This document shows, piece by piece, positions 50,339 to 60,665 of a stretch of 64,000 bases of DNA. Under the pieces are notes generated by a model. It saw nothing but the letters and a program-made list of their open reading frames with translations. It was not told where the DNA came from and did not search any database. The translations under genes and the position numbers were made by a program. The stretch spans positions 24,322,494 through 24,386,493 of the forward strand of contig NC_135559.1 in NCBI RefSeq assembly GCF_964340395.1, read 5' to 3'. The number at the start of each line of letters is the position of its first letter. Position 1 is the first letter of the stretch. This DNA comes from Glandiceps talaboti (lineage: Eukaryota > Hemichordata > Enteropneusta > Spengelidae).

Positions 50339-51292
50339 GCCCCAAAATTAGCGAGTCGAGCAGACCAAATCCGAAACGTTTGGTGAGTATACAAATACTA
50401 TATATTTTTTAGATCTTCCCTTTGGCTCTAGTGTCTACATATCAATTGAGTTATACCTTTAGGAAGTTCAATTCCGTGAGAGAATGCAATGAAGACAAAT
50501 GCGTATGCATGAAGTGTAATATGGCAAGATGGCGCCCATGATTCAAACATGTCGACTGTATTATATTGTAGGTAGCGTTTGCTGTGATTTTTGGGCTTCT
50601 TCTTCTGTGTTTGTGACATTGAATTCGGCATGAACCAAATCCTACAATTCCTACAATGTAAATGCAAATAGAAGCGATTCACATCTGAATTGCAAAGTTG
50701 AGTGGGTTTTCAGCTAAGTTACGCCTTACTTGTCAAATTTGAATATAACACATGCAAAACATTTCGCCACTTTCATGTGCTGTCTTAGATAGTTTAGAAA
50801 CTACGAAATATTACCATTACTTTTACACGTGATTGGTTACTTATTAATAGACGTGATTACAAAAGGTATCCATCAATAGCACGGACATTCCGGTGAAGCA
50901 TCTTCATTCATGGCCGAAGCGATAAATAAATACACCACATCACTGGACCCATGTCACCATTTCATCTCACTCAAGCTGAAACCTTTTTTTTTCAGCTTCG
51001 TTACCGGATCGAACACATTACGTGAACTTACAGTTCACTTCATGCTCTTCAAGATTCATTTGAGGTGAACCATGGTTCACACGTACACATCGTTCATAAA
51101 TAAAAAATTATCATGGTGTATACCAAGTTCAAAGTTCTCCTCAGCAACACAAATTTGTTTATACCATAGTTTTTTTAAGTTTAATTTTAATAATTGGTGG
51201 TTCCCTTATGGGAGGCGCTCAGTTTACATCTGGTCATGATAGTTTTTGACCCCCTGAGTAGAAATTTTCATTTGCGTGTGGTCAATACAAGT
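50339..51292. other. Intronic segment, nothing recognised
   Basis: About 950 bp without a recognisable gene. It includes a perfect 16-bp palindrome, GTGAACCATGGTTCAC, at 51065-51080. Confidence 0.6.
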
Positions 51293-51680
51293 CAGTGTTG
51301 CAGCCAGCCCTTTGAAAGAGTAGGACATAGTGTCCTGAGACTTTCATTTTTCTGGGTCATCATAAATTTTTTTGGGACATTATAAAAAAGCGCCAATGGC
51401 ATTGTAGCACAACTGTACAGTTTTAAAAATATTTAACCACATGCTGATCCATGCTAGATATTTGCAGAATGATTAATATGCAGTTGCCTATCCAACCCTG
51501 TTGTTATCTATGCAATATATGCAATAATTTGGCTGTTGCTATAGGCGTGGTCATGTTGCTAAACATATTTGCATAAAATTTTAGTGTGGGTCATCTATGA
51601 CCCGTCACTTCCAAAATTGTGGGTCAGGTCTAAAAAATGTGTGTCAAATGACCCAAAAACCCCCTCTGGCTGCAACACTG
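51293..51680. mobile_element. 388-bp MITE with CAGTGTTGCAGCCAG ends
   Basis: The left terminus CAGTGTTGCAGCCAG and right terminus CTGGCTGCAACACTG are perfect inverted repeats over 15 bases. The flanks share only AAGT, so the target duplication is unclear. The interior contains TTGCTATAGGCGTGGTCATG and matches, in reverse orientation, the repeats at 54210-54640. There is no coding capacity. Confidence 0.82.
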
Positions 51681-51689
51681 AAGTATTTT

Positions 51690-51786
51690 TCTTTTTACTT
51701 TATTGTATTGTACTGACATATCTGGAATTATAGATAAGGTTTAACAATAAAGATTATTATTATTATTATTATATTATTATATTATA
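51690..51786 (+). mobile_element. LINE/SINE 3' tail with (ATT)n
   Basis: The stretch TTTAACAATAAAG followed by ATT repeats looks like the 3' end of a non-LTR retroelement. It is too short to classify. Confidence 0.4.
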
Positions 51787-52159
51787 GTAACTATTTCATA
51801 ACTGTTAGGGTTGTAGATGTCAATTATGTATCCACTGATTCCTGAAACTGGCCAAAAGATAGTATAGGTAATTTAGTAAACTACTCTAAGACTATAGAGT
51901 AGCAGTTTTCCATGCATGCACTAGTAGATAAAATTCAAGTGACACTGTATAAATCCATACTCTCAGAGATGAGATTTCTGTATAAAACTGACCTTTAACC
52001 TTGAAATTCCAAATAGTAATCTGGACTTTTTCAAAAAAAAAAATTTTGCTTTGACACACTACTAAATGTTTCATATTATCTAGTCAGACTTATCTTATCT
52101 GATACCAGGCCCTTATATCATTCACTACTGTACTAAATATAGTTGATGTCAGCTTTCTC

Positions 52160-52640
52160 TTGGCATATTTTGGTAAATTCACATCACTTTATATACACAC
52201 TAAGAAATTGGACCACATTGCTGTTCTAAAGCAACTTCATTGGCTTCCAGTACCTCATCATGTTGTGTTCAAACTTTTGCTCACCACTTACAAAGCCCTC
52301 AATGGACAGTCTCCTCAATATCTCAGGGACTTAATTACACCTCGTTCTTCACCACGCACTCTTTGCTCATAGGATAAATGCCTTCTGCACACACCCAGAT
52401 GGAATCTGGTTTCCTATAGTCGCCACTCCTCTTCAGCAGCTCCTGTGCTTTGGAACTCTCTACCCTTGGATGTAAAAACCTCCCAATGTCAACATTTTCA
52501 AAAAATGCTTTAAATCATATCTTTCAGAGAGCATTTTCATTTTCTTTGAAAGTCTAAGTAACACTGAACATTGTTTAACTTTGAATATTTGGCACTATAT
52601 AAGTTTGTTAGATAGATAGGTAGATAGATTATGTTATGTT
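52160..52640 (+). mobile_element. CR1/L2-like LINE, truncated 3' end
   Basis: The frame from about 52200 reads KLDHIAVLKQLHWLPVPHHV, then VFKLLLTTYKALNGQSPQYL, the characteristic C-terminus of CR1/L2-type reverse transcriptase ORFs. After a stop near 52372 the homology continues in other frames (APVLWNSLP-like segment at about 52440-52465). It ends with TATATAAG and a GATA-rich tail at about 52600-52630. It is 5'-truncated and inactive. Confidence 0.8.
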
Positions 52641-52910
52641 ATGTTTCTATGTATTATCTAAAGAACTTGTAGTTGTCTCACACATTAGTGTTGAGGGAGT
52701 ATATCTTCAAATATAGAAGACTTGTTTCTATTGGCTTCCCATGTGTACAGTGATGATCTAGCAACCTTGTTGGTCAGTAATACTCAAAAGAATTATTTGA
52801 TAAATATCGCCCTCTAGAGACCTTTTACATTGGGTCTCTTTTAGTAATAATGCTGTATTGATGAGGTGAACTGTTGTAATGATAATACTTAACTTTCATT
52901 TTGTCATCAG

Positions 52911-53149
52911 ACATTGCATGCACACTCTCAGTTCTGTATGAGTGGTGACTATACATTAGAAGCAACCAAACATTCTATTGAAGAGGTTAGCAAACTGGAA
53001 GGTGATGAACATTTTGTAATTGTGCTGAGTGACGCTAACTTTGACCGGTATGGTATCAGTTCAAGTAGATTTGCTCAGATCCTGATGTCAGAAGACAAAG
53101 TCAATGCATTTGCTATATTTATTGGGTCTTTAGGTGATCAAGCAGAAAG
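52911..53149 (+). CDS. VWA8: VWA8-like, VWA-domain exon
   Basis: Acceptor TCATCAG ends at 52910 and donor AG|GTGAGT begins at 53150. There are 79 codons plus 2 bases: TLHAHSQFCMSGDYTLEATK, then HFVIVLSDANFDRYGIS, and VNAFAIFIGSLGDQAER. The HAHSQFC.SGD.TLEA and VIVLSDAN..RYGI blocks are diagnostic of the C-terminal VWA domain of VWA8. The exon is intact and in phase with its neighbours. Confidence 0.96.
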
Positions 53150-53559
53150 GTGAGTTTTTTGACACATCATGTTTAGGATATGTTACTGTGCACACTGGCT
53201 GTTCTGTAAGCCCTGGGTGGTAAGAGTTCCTTTTGTACCGTACCCCCAGTTATAAGTTTCACCACATTCTGTCATTATTTTATTCAGGAAATTAAGGGAA
53301 TATAACAAAAAAGCAGTGATGTATCACTGCTTACATTCTTACAATAATGGATGGGGTACAAAGGAACTCTTTCCCCAGGGTGTATCACCCATATATGTAA
53401 CCTACCCCACATTGTCAAGTACACCGGTCAATAGATGCATTTAACATTTTCTGCAAGCATGCCTGACATGCTTTGATAACACACTCGAATTACATGTATT
53501 CAGACACAGATCAACTACATACTTTCATATATACACTCACATGCATACACACAAACTTG

Positions 53560-53574
53560 CATACATACACACTT

Positions 53575-53631
<57 letters not shown>

Positions 53632-53640
53632 CAAGGACAC
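53560..53640. repeat. (CA)n microsatellite
   Basis: An essentially pure CA tract with ACACATAC-rich flanks. Threonine/histidine-rich frames here are artefacts. Confidence 0.95.
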
Positions 53641-54204
53641 ATCAACACACGTGCACAGAATCAAACACAAGGCACATATACACACATATACACACAAACA
53701 CCCACCACAGACAAGTAAGGAACAGATTAGCAATGGGTATTGTTCTGAGGTGTTAATAGGGGATTAATAGCTTGATTGTCATCTTGGGTAGGCTGCAAGA
53801 GTCTCCTTTGATTCAAACAAACACCAATCGAGTGACACATGAATTCTTCTTCGGGAACAATCAGTGTTTGTTTTCTATAGCAACACTACATCATCAGTAA
53901 AGGTCAAAGGTCCAATTGCATAATCTATGAGCAGAAGCGGAGATTTTTGCAAAAAGAGTTTGAAAATCGAGCAAGATTTATTTGAGTTATTGCCTTTTTA
54001 CCTTCTGTAAGGAAGGTTATATATTAGGGGTTAAAAGTGTGTGTGTGTAACTGTATCACCATTTTCTAAAATACAACTGACTCAATTCAAATGAAATTTG
54101 GTACACGTGTTCCGTAGGGTAATGGCAAGAACTGGTTAGATTTTGGTAAACATCCCATGAATATTAATGAGCAATTTATGCAATTAATTGTTTTTAGCAC
54201 AACT

Positions 54205-54640
54205 GAACTTGAAGGTTCAACAAGACCACGCCTATAGCAACAACCCCAAATGATCACATATATTGCGAAGATAACAACAGTGATCGATAGACAATTGAAT
54301 AAACATTCAAAAAATGTATGTAAATTTGCCTAGCAACAAGACCACGCCCATAGCAAGTCAAATAATCACGTAAATTGCAAAGATAATATCAGGAATTCGT
54401 ACACAAGTGAAGAAAAACATTGAAAAATGTATGCAAATATGTGTAGCAAAATGACCACACCCATAGCAACAGTCAAATGATCGCGTATATCACAAAGATA
54501 GCAACATGGTTGGATAGGCAACTGGCTAGTTATTCAGCAAATGAACACCTATTGTTAGCATGGACTAGCATATGGAAAAACATTTTTAAAAACTACAGTT
54601 GTGCGTCAATGCCATTGGCGGTATTTTTGGTAATTAGGCT
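54205..54640 (-). repeat. Tandem pieces of the repeat family found in the MITE at 51293
   Basis: The motif GACCACGCC(C/T)ATAGCAA recurs at about 54225, 54341 and 54451 (the last as GACCACACCCATAGCAA), each followed by a diverged ~115-bp segment with AAAGATAACAAC and CAATTG-like ends. The third copy (54430-54640) matches the reverse complement of about 51390-51580 over roughly 200 bp, including GGTTGGATAGGCAACTG and AATGCCATTGGCG. Confidence 0.7.
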
Positions 54641-54642
54641 TT

Positions 54643-56135
54643 ATTATTATTATTATTATTATTAACTTTATTGCCATAAGTATAAAATTATAAAATGGAA
54701 TTTGCTTTGGTTATATGTAGCTCGGTTAAAACACAAACGGTGTGGATATGAATAACTAGTGGTAAATATGTACATATATGCTAAAACGCTAAAACAAATA
54801 ACGAATCATTTAAAATACAAACTGACAGAGGATAAAAACTATTTTTGAAGCGATTTGTTTTGGTTTTGATTGATCTATATCGAGTACCAAAGGGCAGTAG
54901 TTCGAACAATGTGTGGGCTGGATGGTTTATGTCATTAATTACAGATTTTGCTTTCCTGGTGACACGTGAATTAAAAAGTGACTCAAGAGATGGAAGGCCT
55001 ATACCAATAATACGCGATGCCGTTCTCACAATTCTATTTAACTTGGCACGATCCTTATGAGTAGTGTTTCCATACCAGACTGTGACTAAGAATGTCAGAA
55101 CACTCTCAACCACAGCCCATTAGAATTTCTTTAAAATAGCTTGACTGACACCAAAGCTCTTTAAACTCCGTAGAAAGAAAAGGCATTGTTGGGCCTTTTT
55201 TACAATGTGATCAACATTTTTCTCCCACTTTAAATCCTCTGAGATAAGTGACCCTAAAAATTTTAACGTATCTACGATTTCTACCTCTTTCCCATGAATA
55301 TTCAGGGGTGTGTGATACATTCTCTTTTTCCTAAAATCTACGATAATTTCTTTTGTCTTAGCAACATTTAACTCAAGGTTATTATCGGCACACTAACCAA
55401 CAAGACTGTCCACCTGGTCTCGGTATGCTGTCTCGTTGCCATACTGGATAAGACCCACAATTGATGTGTCGTCAGCAAATTTAAAAATCAAAGAGTCGCT
55501 AGCAGATGAAGCACAATCATGGGTAACGAGAGAATACAGCATGGGAGAAAGAACGCAGCCCTGGGGAGCACCTGTATTTAAAATGATTGGCTCCGAAAAG
55601 AAAGAACCCATCTTAACCACCTGGGGTCTATTTGATAGAAAGTCAAAAATTCAATTGCATAGAGAACTATTGAGACCAAGAAACAGTTTGTTGTGAAGGT
55701 TTGCTGGAATTATGGTATTGAAAGCCGAGCTATAGTCAATAAAAAGTATTCTGACATAAGAATTTACCTTTTCAAGGTGGTTGATAGCATAATGAAGGGC
55801 CAAAGACACAGCATCTTCGACTGAACGATTTGGATGGTAAGCAAATTGATATGGGTCGAATGAAGGAGGGAGACTAGATTTAATAACTTTCAGTACTAAA
55901 TGTTCAAATACTTTCATTACAACTGAGGTTAGAGCAACGGGTCTGTAGTCATTGAGTTGGGACAGGTATGATTATTGACTTTTTAAATATACTAGGAACT
56001 TTACAAGTACTTAGAGACCTATTGAAAATGTCAGCGAAGATACATGAAAGTTGACTCGAGCAAGCCAGCTGCTTTACGCACGTTCAACTTCGCAAAAATG
56101 TGCCTTACATCATTGTCCGATACCGAAAAGGCCCC
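54643..56135 (-). mobile_element. LINE reverse transcriptase and 3' end, decayed
   Basis: On the - strand, from the right, it reads DNDVRHIFAKLNVRKAAG, then (after a small deletion or frameshift) [73 protein letters not shown], and the catalytic FADDTSIVG. It ends with SLKSFGVSQAILKKF and VVESVLTFLVTVWYGN. These are consecutive motifs of a non-LTR RT (L2/CR1/Rex-type, clade not resolved). Stops split the frame at several places. The 3' end (54643-54664, TAA repeats on the - strand) is the expected simple-repeat tail. It lies in the last VWA8 intron. Confidence 0.88.
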
Positions 56136-56144
56136 ATAACCAGA

Positions 56145-56400
56145 CATGTCAAACGACAAACGACAAGCCCTGGTTTGACAAGAACATTAGACAAAAAATC
56201 ATAGCTAAACAGGTGGCATATCAGTCGAATTACAATCGAAAAGGGCCTAGTATGACCTGCGGAATGCAATAAAACAAGCCAAACTGGCATACAAGGATAA
56301 ACTTGAAGTCAATCTAACAACGAGCAACACAAGAGATTTGTGGCAAGGTCTTCAACAAATACTGAATTACAAGTTTAAATCCAAGTCAGATACTTTGAAC
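56145..56400 (+). mobile_element. Inverted 5' piece of the LINE
   Basis: In + orientation the sequence reads NDKPWFDKNIRQKIIAKQVA, then with one frameshift AIKQAKLAYKDKLEV and TRDLWQGLQQILNYK-like sequence. This is the linker that precedes RT in the same kind of LINE (KPWF...IR motif). It lies head-to-head with the - strand RT portion at about 56135. Confidence 0.75.
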
Positions 56401-56739
56401 GATCATATCTCAAGAATACATGCTTCAAATTCAATATAATTTGGTACATACATTTGCTATACCTAAGCGCATCTGTCCTGAAAATATTATCAATTTAGCA
56501 TTTAGATTTAATAAGATATTGGCATAAATTTCGGTAATTAGATGTGGAGGCCACACAAAAGAAAGTTGTTGTTTCTCGTCAGGAAGTGTTGCCTAAAATG
56601 GTGTGACAGTGAATTTGTTTGTTAATTGTTCATGATTAGTTCTGCAGTTGTCTTCCCTGAATTAGCAATTGATATATGGAGAGTTATTTTGTGTTTTCCC
56701 ATGGACCTGCAGTCTGCATTGGCTGGACAAACATGAGAA

Positions 56740-56830
56740 AAAAGTAGATGAAAGCGGGGTATTTAAGTGATACAAACTGACCAGAAGATCAAAGCGGGGT
56801 ATTTAAGTGATGCAAACTGACCAGAAGACA
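56740..56830. repeat. Short direct duplication
   Basis: AAAGCGGGGTATTTAAGTGA is present at about 56752 and 56790, each followed by a near-identical CAAACTGACCAGAAGA. This is a two-copy tandem duplication. Confidence 0.85.
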
Positions 56831-56989
56831 ATTCTTTTTTTTTCTTGGCCTTAAAAACACCTACTGAGATCTATGCTACAACTTTCTATGAAAGCTTTGC
56901 ATTATTACATGTGTGGTTGGCCGTAAGATCGCATCTGCAGTGCAGGAGATTTTGCCTACATGGCGTCATGATGGGTGAATGGAGTCATG

Positions 56990-57365
56990 ATGGATGAGTG
57001 GAGTCATGATGGGTGAATGGTTAGCGTGACTGGCTTGGAATCTACAGGTTGCAGGTTCGAGCCCTGTCGCTGCTTGCTGTTTGTTTCTGAGTGGCTAAAG
57101 TCCTTGGGCAAGATTTGAACCACGACTGTGCTTCAGTCAACCCGGCTGTATAATTGGGGACCTGGTAGGATGTAGGTTGCAATGTGAAGGCTTTAATCCT
57201 ATGCGCTTAAATGGCTGCAATGGATTGTATGCTCCCCGGGGAGTTGAGGAAGACTAAAGGGCCGTTGTGCCATTCTGATCCGAGCCAGGGGTAATAATTG
57301 TAAAGCGCTTTGAGCACGGTGTGGGAAACCGCTATATAAGAACCGAACATTATTATTACATAACT
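56990..57365 (+). mobile_element. tRNA-derived SINE
   Basis: The head contains an A-box-like TGGTTAGCGTGACTGG and a B box GGTTCGAGCCC at about 57054, spaced as in a pol III promoter. A body of about 250 bp follows, and the 3' end GTAAAGCGCTTTGAGCACGG, then CGCTATATAAGAA with ATTATTA tail, is typical of SINE/LINE 3' ends in invertebrates. Upstream GGAGTCATGATGG(G/A)TGA units are repeated three times and form the left border region. Confidence 0.8.
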
Positions 57366-57812
57366 TCATACCATCTCATCACAATTTCAAAACTTAAAAT
57401 CTTGTTTTTCCTTTGATACTCCCACGTCCGAACAGCCTAGGAAGTCGCCAGAGAAACTATATTTATATGTCACAGTGTAACAAAATATTCTGACTGACAT
57501 GCTCTGACAGTGTGTCAAAACATACTGAGACAGACAACTTTGTTGATGTCAGTTTTGATTGACACTTCCATTAGATAACAAATTGACGACCATCCACGTG
57601 AGCAGTGTACTCAAATTTGATAGGTTTGTTGTTATGCATAACTATGTCGACAAGCCTTCGATTTAGACACAATTTGCCCTTTTCTGGTTTTTCATTGGCC
57701 ACTCCTGTTTGCCCATTGGGGATTTTAAAGATTTAAGTTCAACGTCTCTCCTCAAATCATGACAGTTTGACCGAGTACCTACAGTACACAGCGGTGAATA
57801 ACCGGTTTCAGT

Positions 57813-58796
57813 ATGAGTAAACAACATATTACTCATTTCTTTTCTCCTGCTAGTAAGCCAGGTATGAGTGATGTAAATGATGAACAACCCGCTAATCGCA
57901 ACAAGACAAAAGGCAATGTTTCAGATGTTGTGGCTTGAAAAGTTCAATCGTCACAGTCTGGAAAATCTAAAGATGTAAAATTTGTACGATAGCTTGAACA
58001 ATTTGAGTGGATGAACATCTATACCAGTGAAAACAGGAAGTACCTAATAGATGGCAGGATTTACAGAGTATGGTGTCGATATTGTAAATTTTCAAAAGAG
58101 AAGTCTGATTTCACATTGGAATGGGGAAAATTGGTTGAAAAACAAACAAACTTTAATGGAACATTGTATTTCGGCGACATACATTTGAGCGAATTCAAAG
58201 ACATATATTTAGCAAAACCAGCGGCCAGTCCCTTGGGGAAAGCCCTTGGTATAACTAGTACTTACTAGTAAAGGGTGATAACAAAATAGCAGAATTGTAA
58301 ATAAAGATATTAAAATATTGCCTATCTGATAGCCAAACAAGAACTGCCATTTTCATTATTTCCGAGTTGTACTACTACTGCTCAGAAAAATGGCGTCTGT
58401 ATTACTGGTAAATCCAACCAGGATAACACTCACAAATGCCCAGAGGTGATCGGAACAATCGCTGGACGAATCAGGAATGACTTTAATAACTAACAATATC
58501 AGAAACGAAGCTAAATATTTTGATTGACGGCAACACTGATAGAGCTGTGCAGGAGTGTGAAATAGTCTACATGCGACGAGTAGACAAACCGACTTGTAAA
58601 CTTGTGGTGAATTTAGTGGGACAGAAGGAAGTTCAACAGATCAATGATGGTGTTCATGTGACAAAAACTATATGTGGCAAAGTTGATGAAAGTTGGAAGC
58701 AGAAACTTATTGGATTTGGAGGAGATGGTGCGTCTGTCAATCTCGGTCAAAACAGAAATGTATACACTTTACCCAGGGACAAAGTAGGGCAATAAT
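57813..58796 (+). pseudogene. Decayed hAT-type transposase (ZNF862/DUF4371-like) relic
   Basis: It begins MSKQHITHFFSPASKPG, the usual start of this family, and breaks at a TGA at 57937. A second open piece (about 58002-58268) has EQFEWMNIYTSENRKYLID and WCRYCKFSK, resembling the N-terminal zinc-finger-like region. A third (about 58514-58793) has ILIDGNTDRAVQECEIVYMR and KLIGFGGDGASVNLG, resembling the first part of the RNase H-like core (DG.TD and GFG.DGA). Several stops separate the pieces, and the C-terminal dimerisation region was not found. Confidence 0.6.
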
Positions 58797-58799
58797 ACT

Positions 58800-59460
58800 G
58801 TATCACTTCCCTGTATTAAAGTTGTTAAACTGTTATGATGCTTACCATGAAGTATGTAATGTTCTGATGCGTAATAGTAATGTTATGAGGGTTTGAATTT
58901 CATTAATTATTTGCCATGCAAATGGGTGTACATATCCCAGGTATGTAGGGAATCACAAGAGCCGAGTGAAGTCAAGGATGGCAAGCTTTCCTGTGCTGAG
59001 AATAGGCAGTGGGCATTTGAACAATATTTTTGACAACTAACTTTCACTGGGACTTGAAAAATCACAGATATAGAGCTAAATTTCTTGCATAAATCATGAC
59101 ATTGCAAGACTACCCCTACCCATGTCGTGTATAAACTGTTGGTATTTTCAAATTTCTAAACATTGGTCATTCAAACAGAATCCAATGCATGTATTTTCAG
59201 TTGATTGAAAACATAACGATTTTGTTGATAAAGGAATAGTCATTATTTGTCTACAACAATATGGAGACAAGTGGAAACCTGGTAGAAACAATATGTTTGC
59301 TTTTTTCAAGTATGGATTGTATGCCAATACAATATCCCGGTGAAATGATAATTTATTAATAAACAACTTATCTGTTTATTACATGTGTGTATCATTATGG
59401 TGGTTTGTTAATTTATATGAGAATATGTTGAACCCATTCTGATCCACACATTTGAAAGTT
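58800..59460. other. Intronic segment, nothing recognised
   Basis: About 660 bp of A/T-rich sequence. Short open frames on the - strand show no domain. Confidence 0.6.
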
Positions 59461-59464
59461 ATTT

Positions 59465-59845
59465 CCGTGACAATAGAATAAATGTTTACTTGAGACTACC
59501 GTGACAACAGAATAAACGTTTACTTGAGACTACTGTGACAATAGAGTAAATGTTTACTTGAGACTACTGTGACAATAGAGTAAATGTTTACTTGAGACTA
59601 GTGTGACAATAGAATAAATGTTTACTTGAGACTAGTGTGACAACAGAATAAACGTTTACTTAAGACTAGTGTGACAATAGAATAAATGTTTACTTGAGAC
59701 TACTGTGACAATAGAGTAAATGTTTACTTAAGACTAGTGTGACAATAGAATAAATGTTTACTTGAGACTACTGTGACAATAGAGTAAATGTTTACTTGAG
59801 ACTAGTGTGACAATAGAGTAAATGTTTACTTGAGACTAGTGACAA
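59465..59845. repeat. 34-bp minisatellite, left block
   Basis: The unit contains GTGACAATAGAGTAAATG then TTTACTTGAGACTACT, with AATAGAATAAATG, AACAGAATAAACG and ACTAGT variants. About 11 copies lie here. The array is interrupted by a LINE and resumes at about 60565-60665. Confidence 0.93.
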
Positions 59846-59847
59846 TA

Positions 59848-60564
59848 GAATCAATTAATCAATCAAAATAATTTGTAGAGCACCAAAATCCAGGCAAAGT
59901 TCTGTTCAGGGGCGCTGGATGGTTAATCCACATCGTAGGCTTTACAAAACAAATGTGTCTTCAGTTTTCTTTTGAAACAATCAATAGTTGGTGCAAGTTT
60001 AATGTCAGTTGGCAGTGAATTCCAGAGCTTTGGAGCAGCATAAGCGAAAGAACGTCCACCGTAGTTGATTTGCTTGTAACTTGTTGTCGTAAGAAGGTTT
60101 TTGTCCTTTGAGCGTAAGGTGCGAGCTGGTATGTATACTTGTATAAGGTCGGAAATGTACTCCGGTGTAAGACCATGAATTGCTTTGTAAGTCAGGAGTA
60201 CGATCTTGTAGTTGATTCTAGAACGAACTGGTAACCAATGGAGTTTGATGAGAGTAGGAGTTATGTGTTCATATTTCTTTGACCGGGTGATGATTCTTGC
60301 AGCTGTGTTTTGTGCGCGCTGAAGTTGGTTTGTGACTGATTCAGGGAGACCATACAGTAAAGAATTACAGTATTATAAATCAAGTTTAGTTGATATAACA
60401 GCATGAATTAAAGTACAGCAATCCGCACTTGAGACGTATTGACGTATAGATCCAATGCGGCAGAGATGACAGTACATTGATTTACATGTATTCTTGATGT
60501 GCTGGTTATACATGTGGATATTGTCAAAGAGTACACCCAAATTTCGTGCTGTTGTAACTGGTGT
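59848..60564 (-). mobile_element. CR1/L2-like LINE, truncated 3' end, inserted in the 34-bp array
   Basis: The reverse-complement translation gives NLGVLFDNIHMYNQHIKNTC, then LLYGLPESVTNQLQRAQN, ITPTLIKLHWLPVRSRINYK, IVLLTYKAIHGLTPEYISDL and FAYAAPKLWNSLPTDIKLAP. These are the consecutive C-terminal motifs of a CR1/L2-type ORF2. The end near 59848 has a TTGATT-like simple tail. Array repeats flank it on both sides. Only one or two stops interrupt the frame, so it is comparatively young. Confidence 0.87.
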
Positions 60565-60665
60565 GATAGACTAAATGTTTACTTAATACTACTGTGACAA
60601 TAGAGTAAATGTTTACTTGAGACTACTGTGACAATAGAATAAATGTTTACTTGAGACTAGTGTGA
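60565..60665. repeat. 34-bp minisatellite, right block
   Basis: About three copies of the same 34-bp unit as at 59465-59845. The first is diverged (GTGTGATAGACTAAATG). Confidence 0.9.

Larger units (their letters stand above)
33233..52910 (+). other. 19.7-kb VWA8 intron of repeats and mobile elements
   Basis: It contains, in order, a T/G homopolymer tract, the 15-bp array, a unique stretch, the 38-bp array, a Penelope-like element with internal 71-bp repeats, a unique stretch, the 36-bp array split by a DNA element, a CAGTG-ended MITE and a LINE fragment. No other gene was recognised on either strand. Confidence 0.8.

Noticed and set aside
42970-50394. Long - strand frames rich in LLLSGVG or YYLGWG
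   Set aside because: Artefacts of the 36/35-bp array; frame changes follow the one-C length variants.
56990-57100. Possible functional tRNA gene
   Set aside because: A and B boxes are present, but a cloverleaf with acceptor stem is not evident and the downstream body and tail are those of a SINE.
59961-60176. 71-codon - strand frame as a gene
   Set aside because: It is an out-of-frame shadow of the LINE reverse transcriptase remnant.
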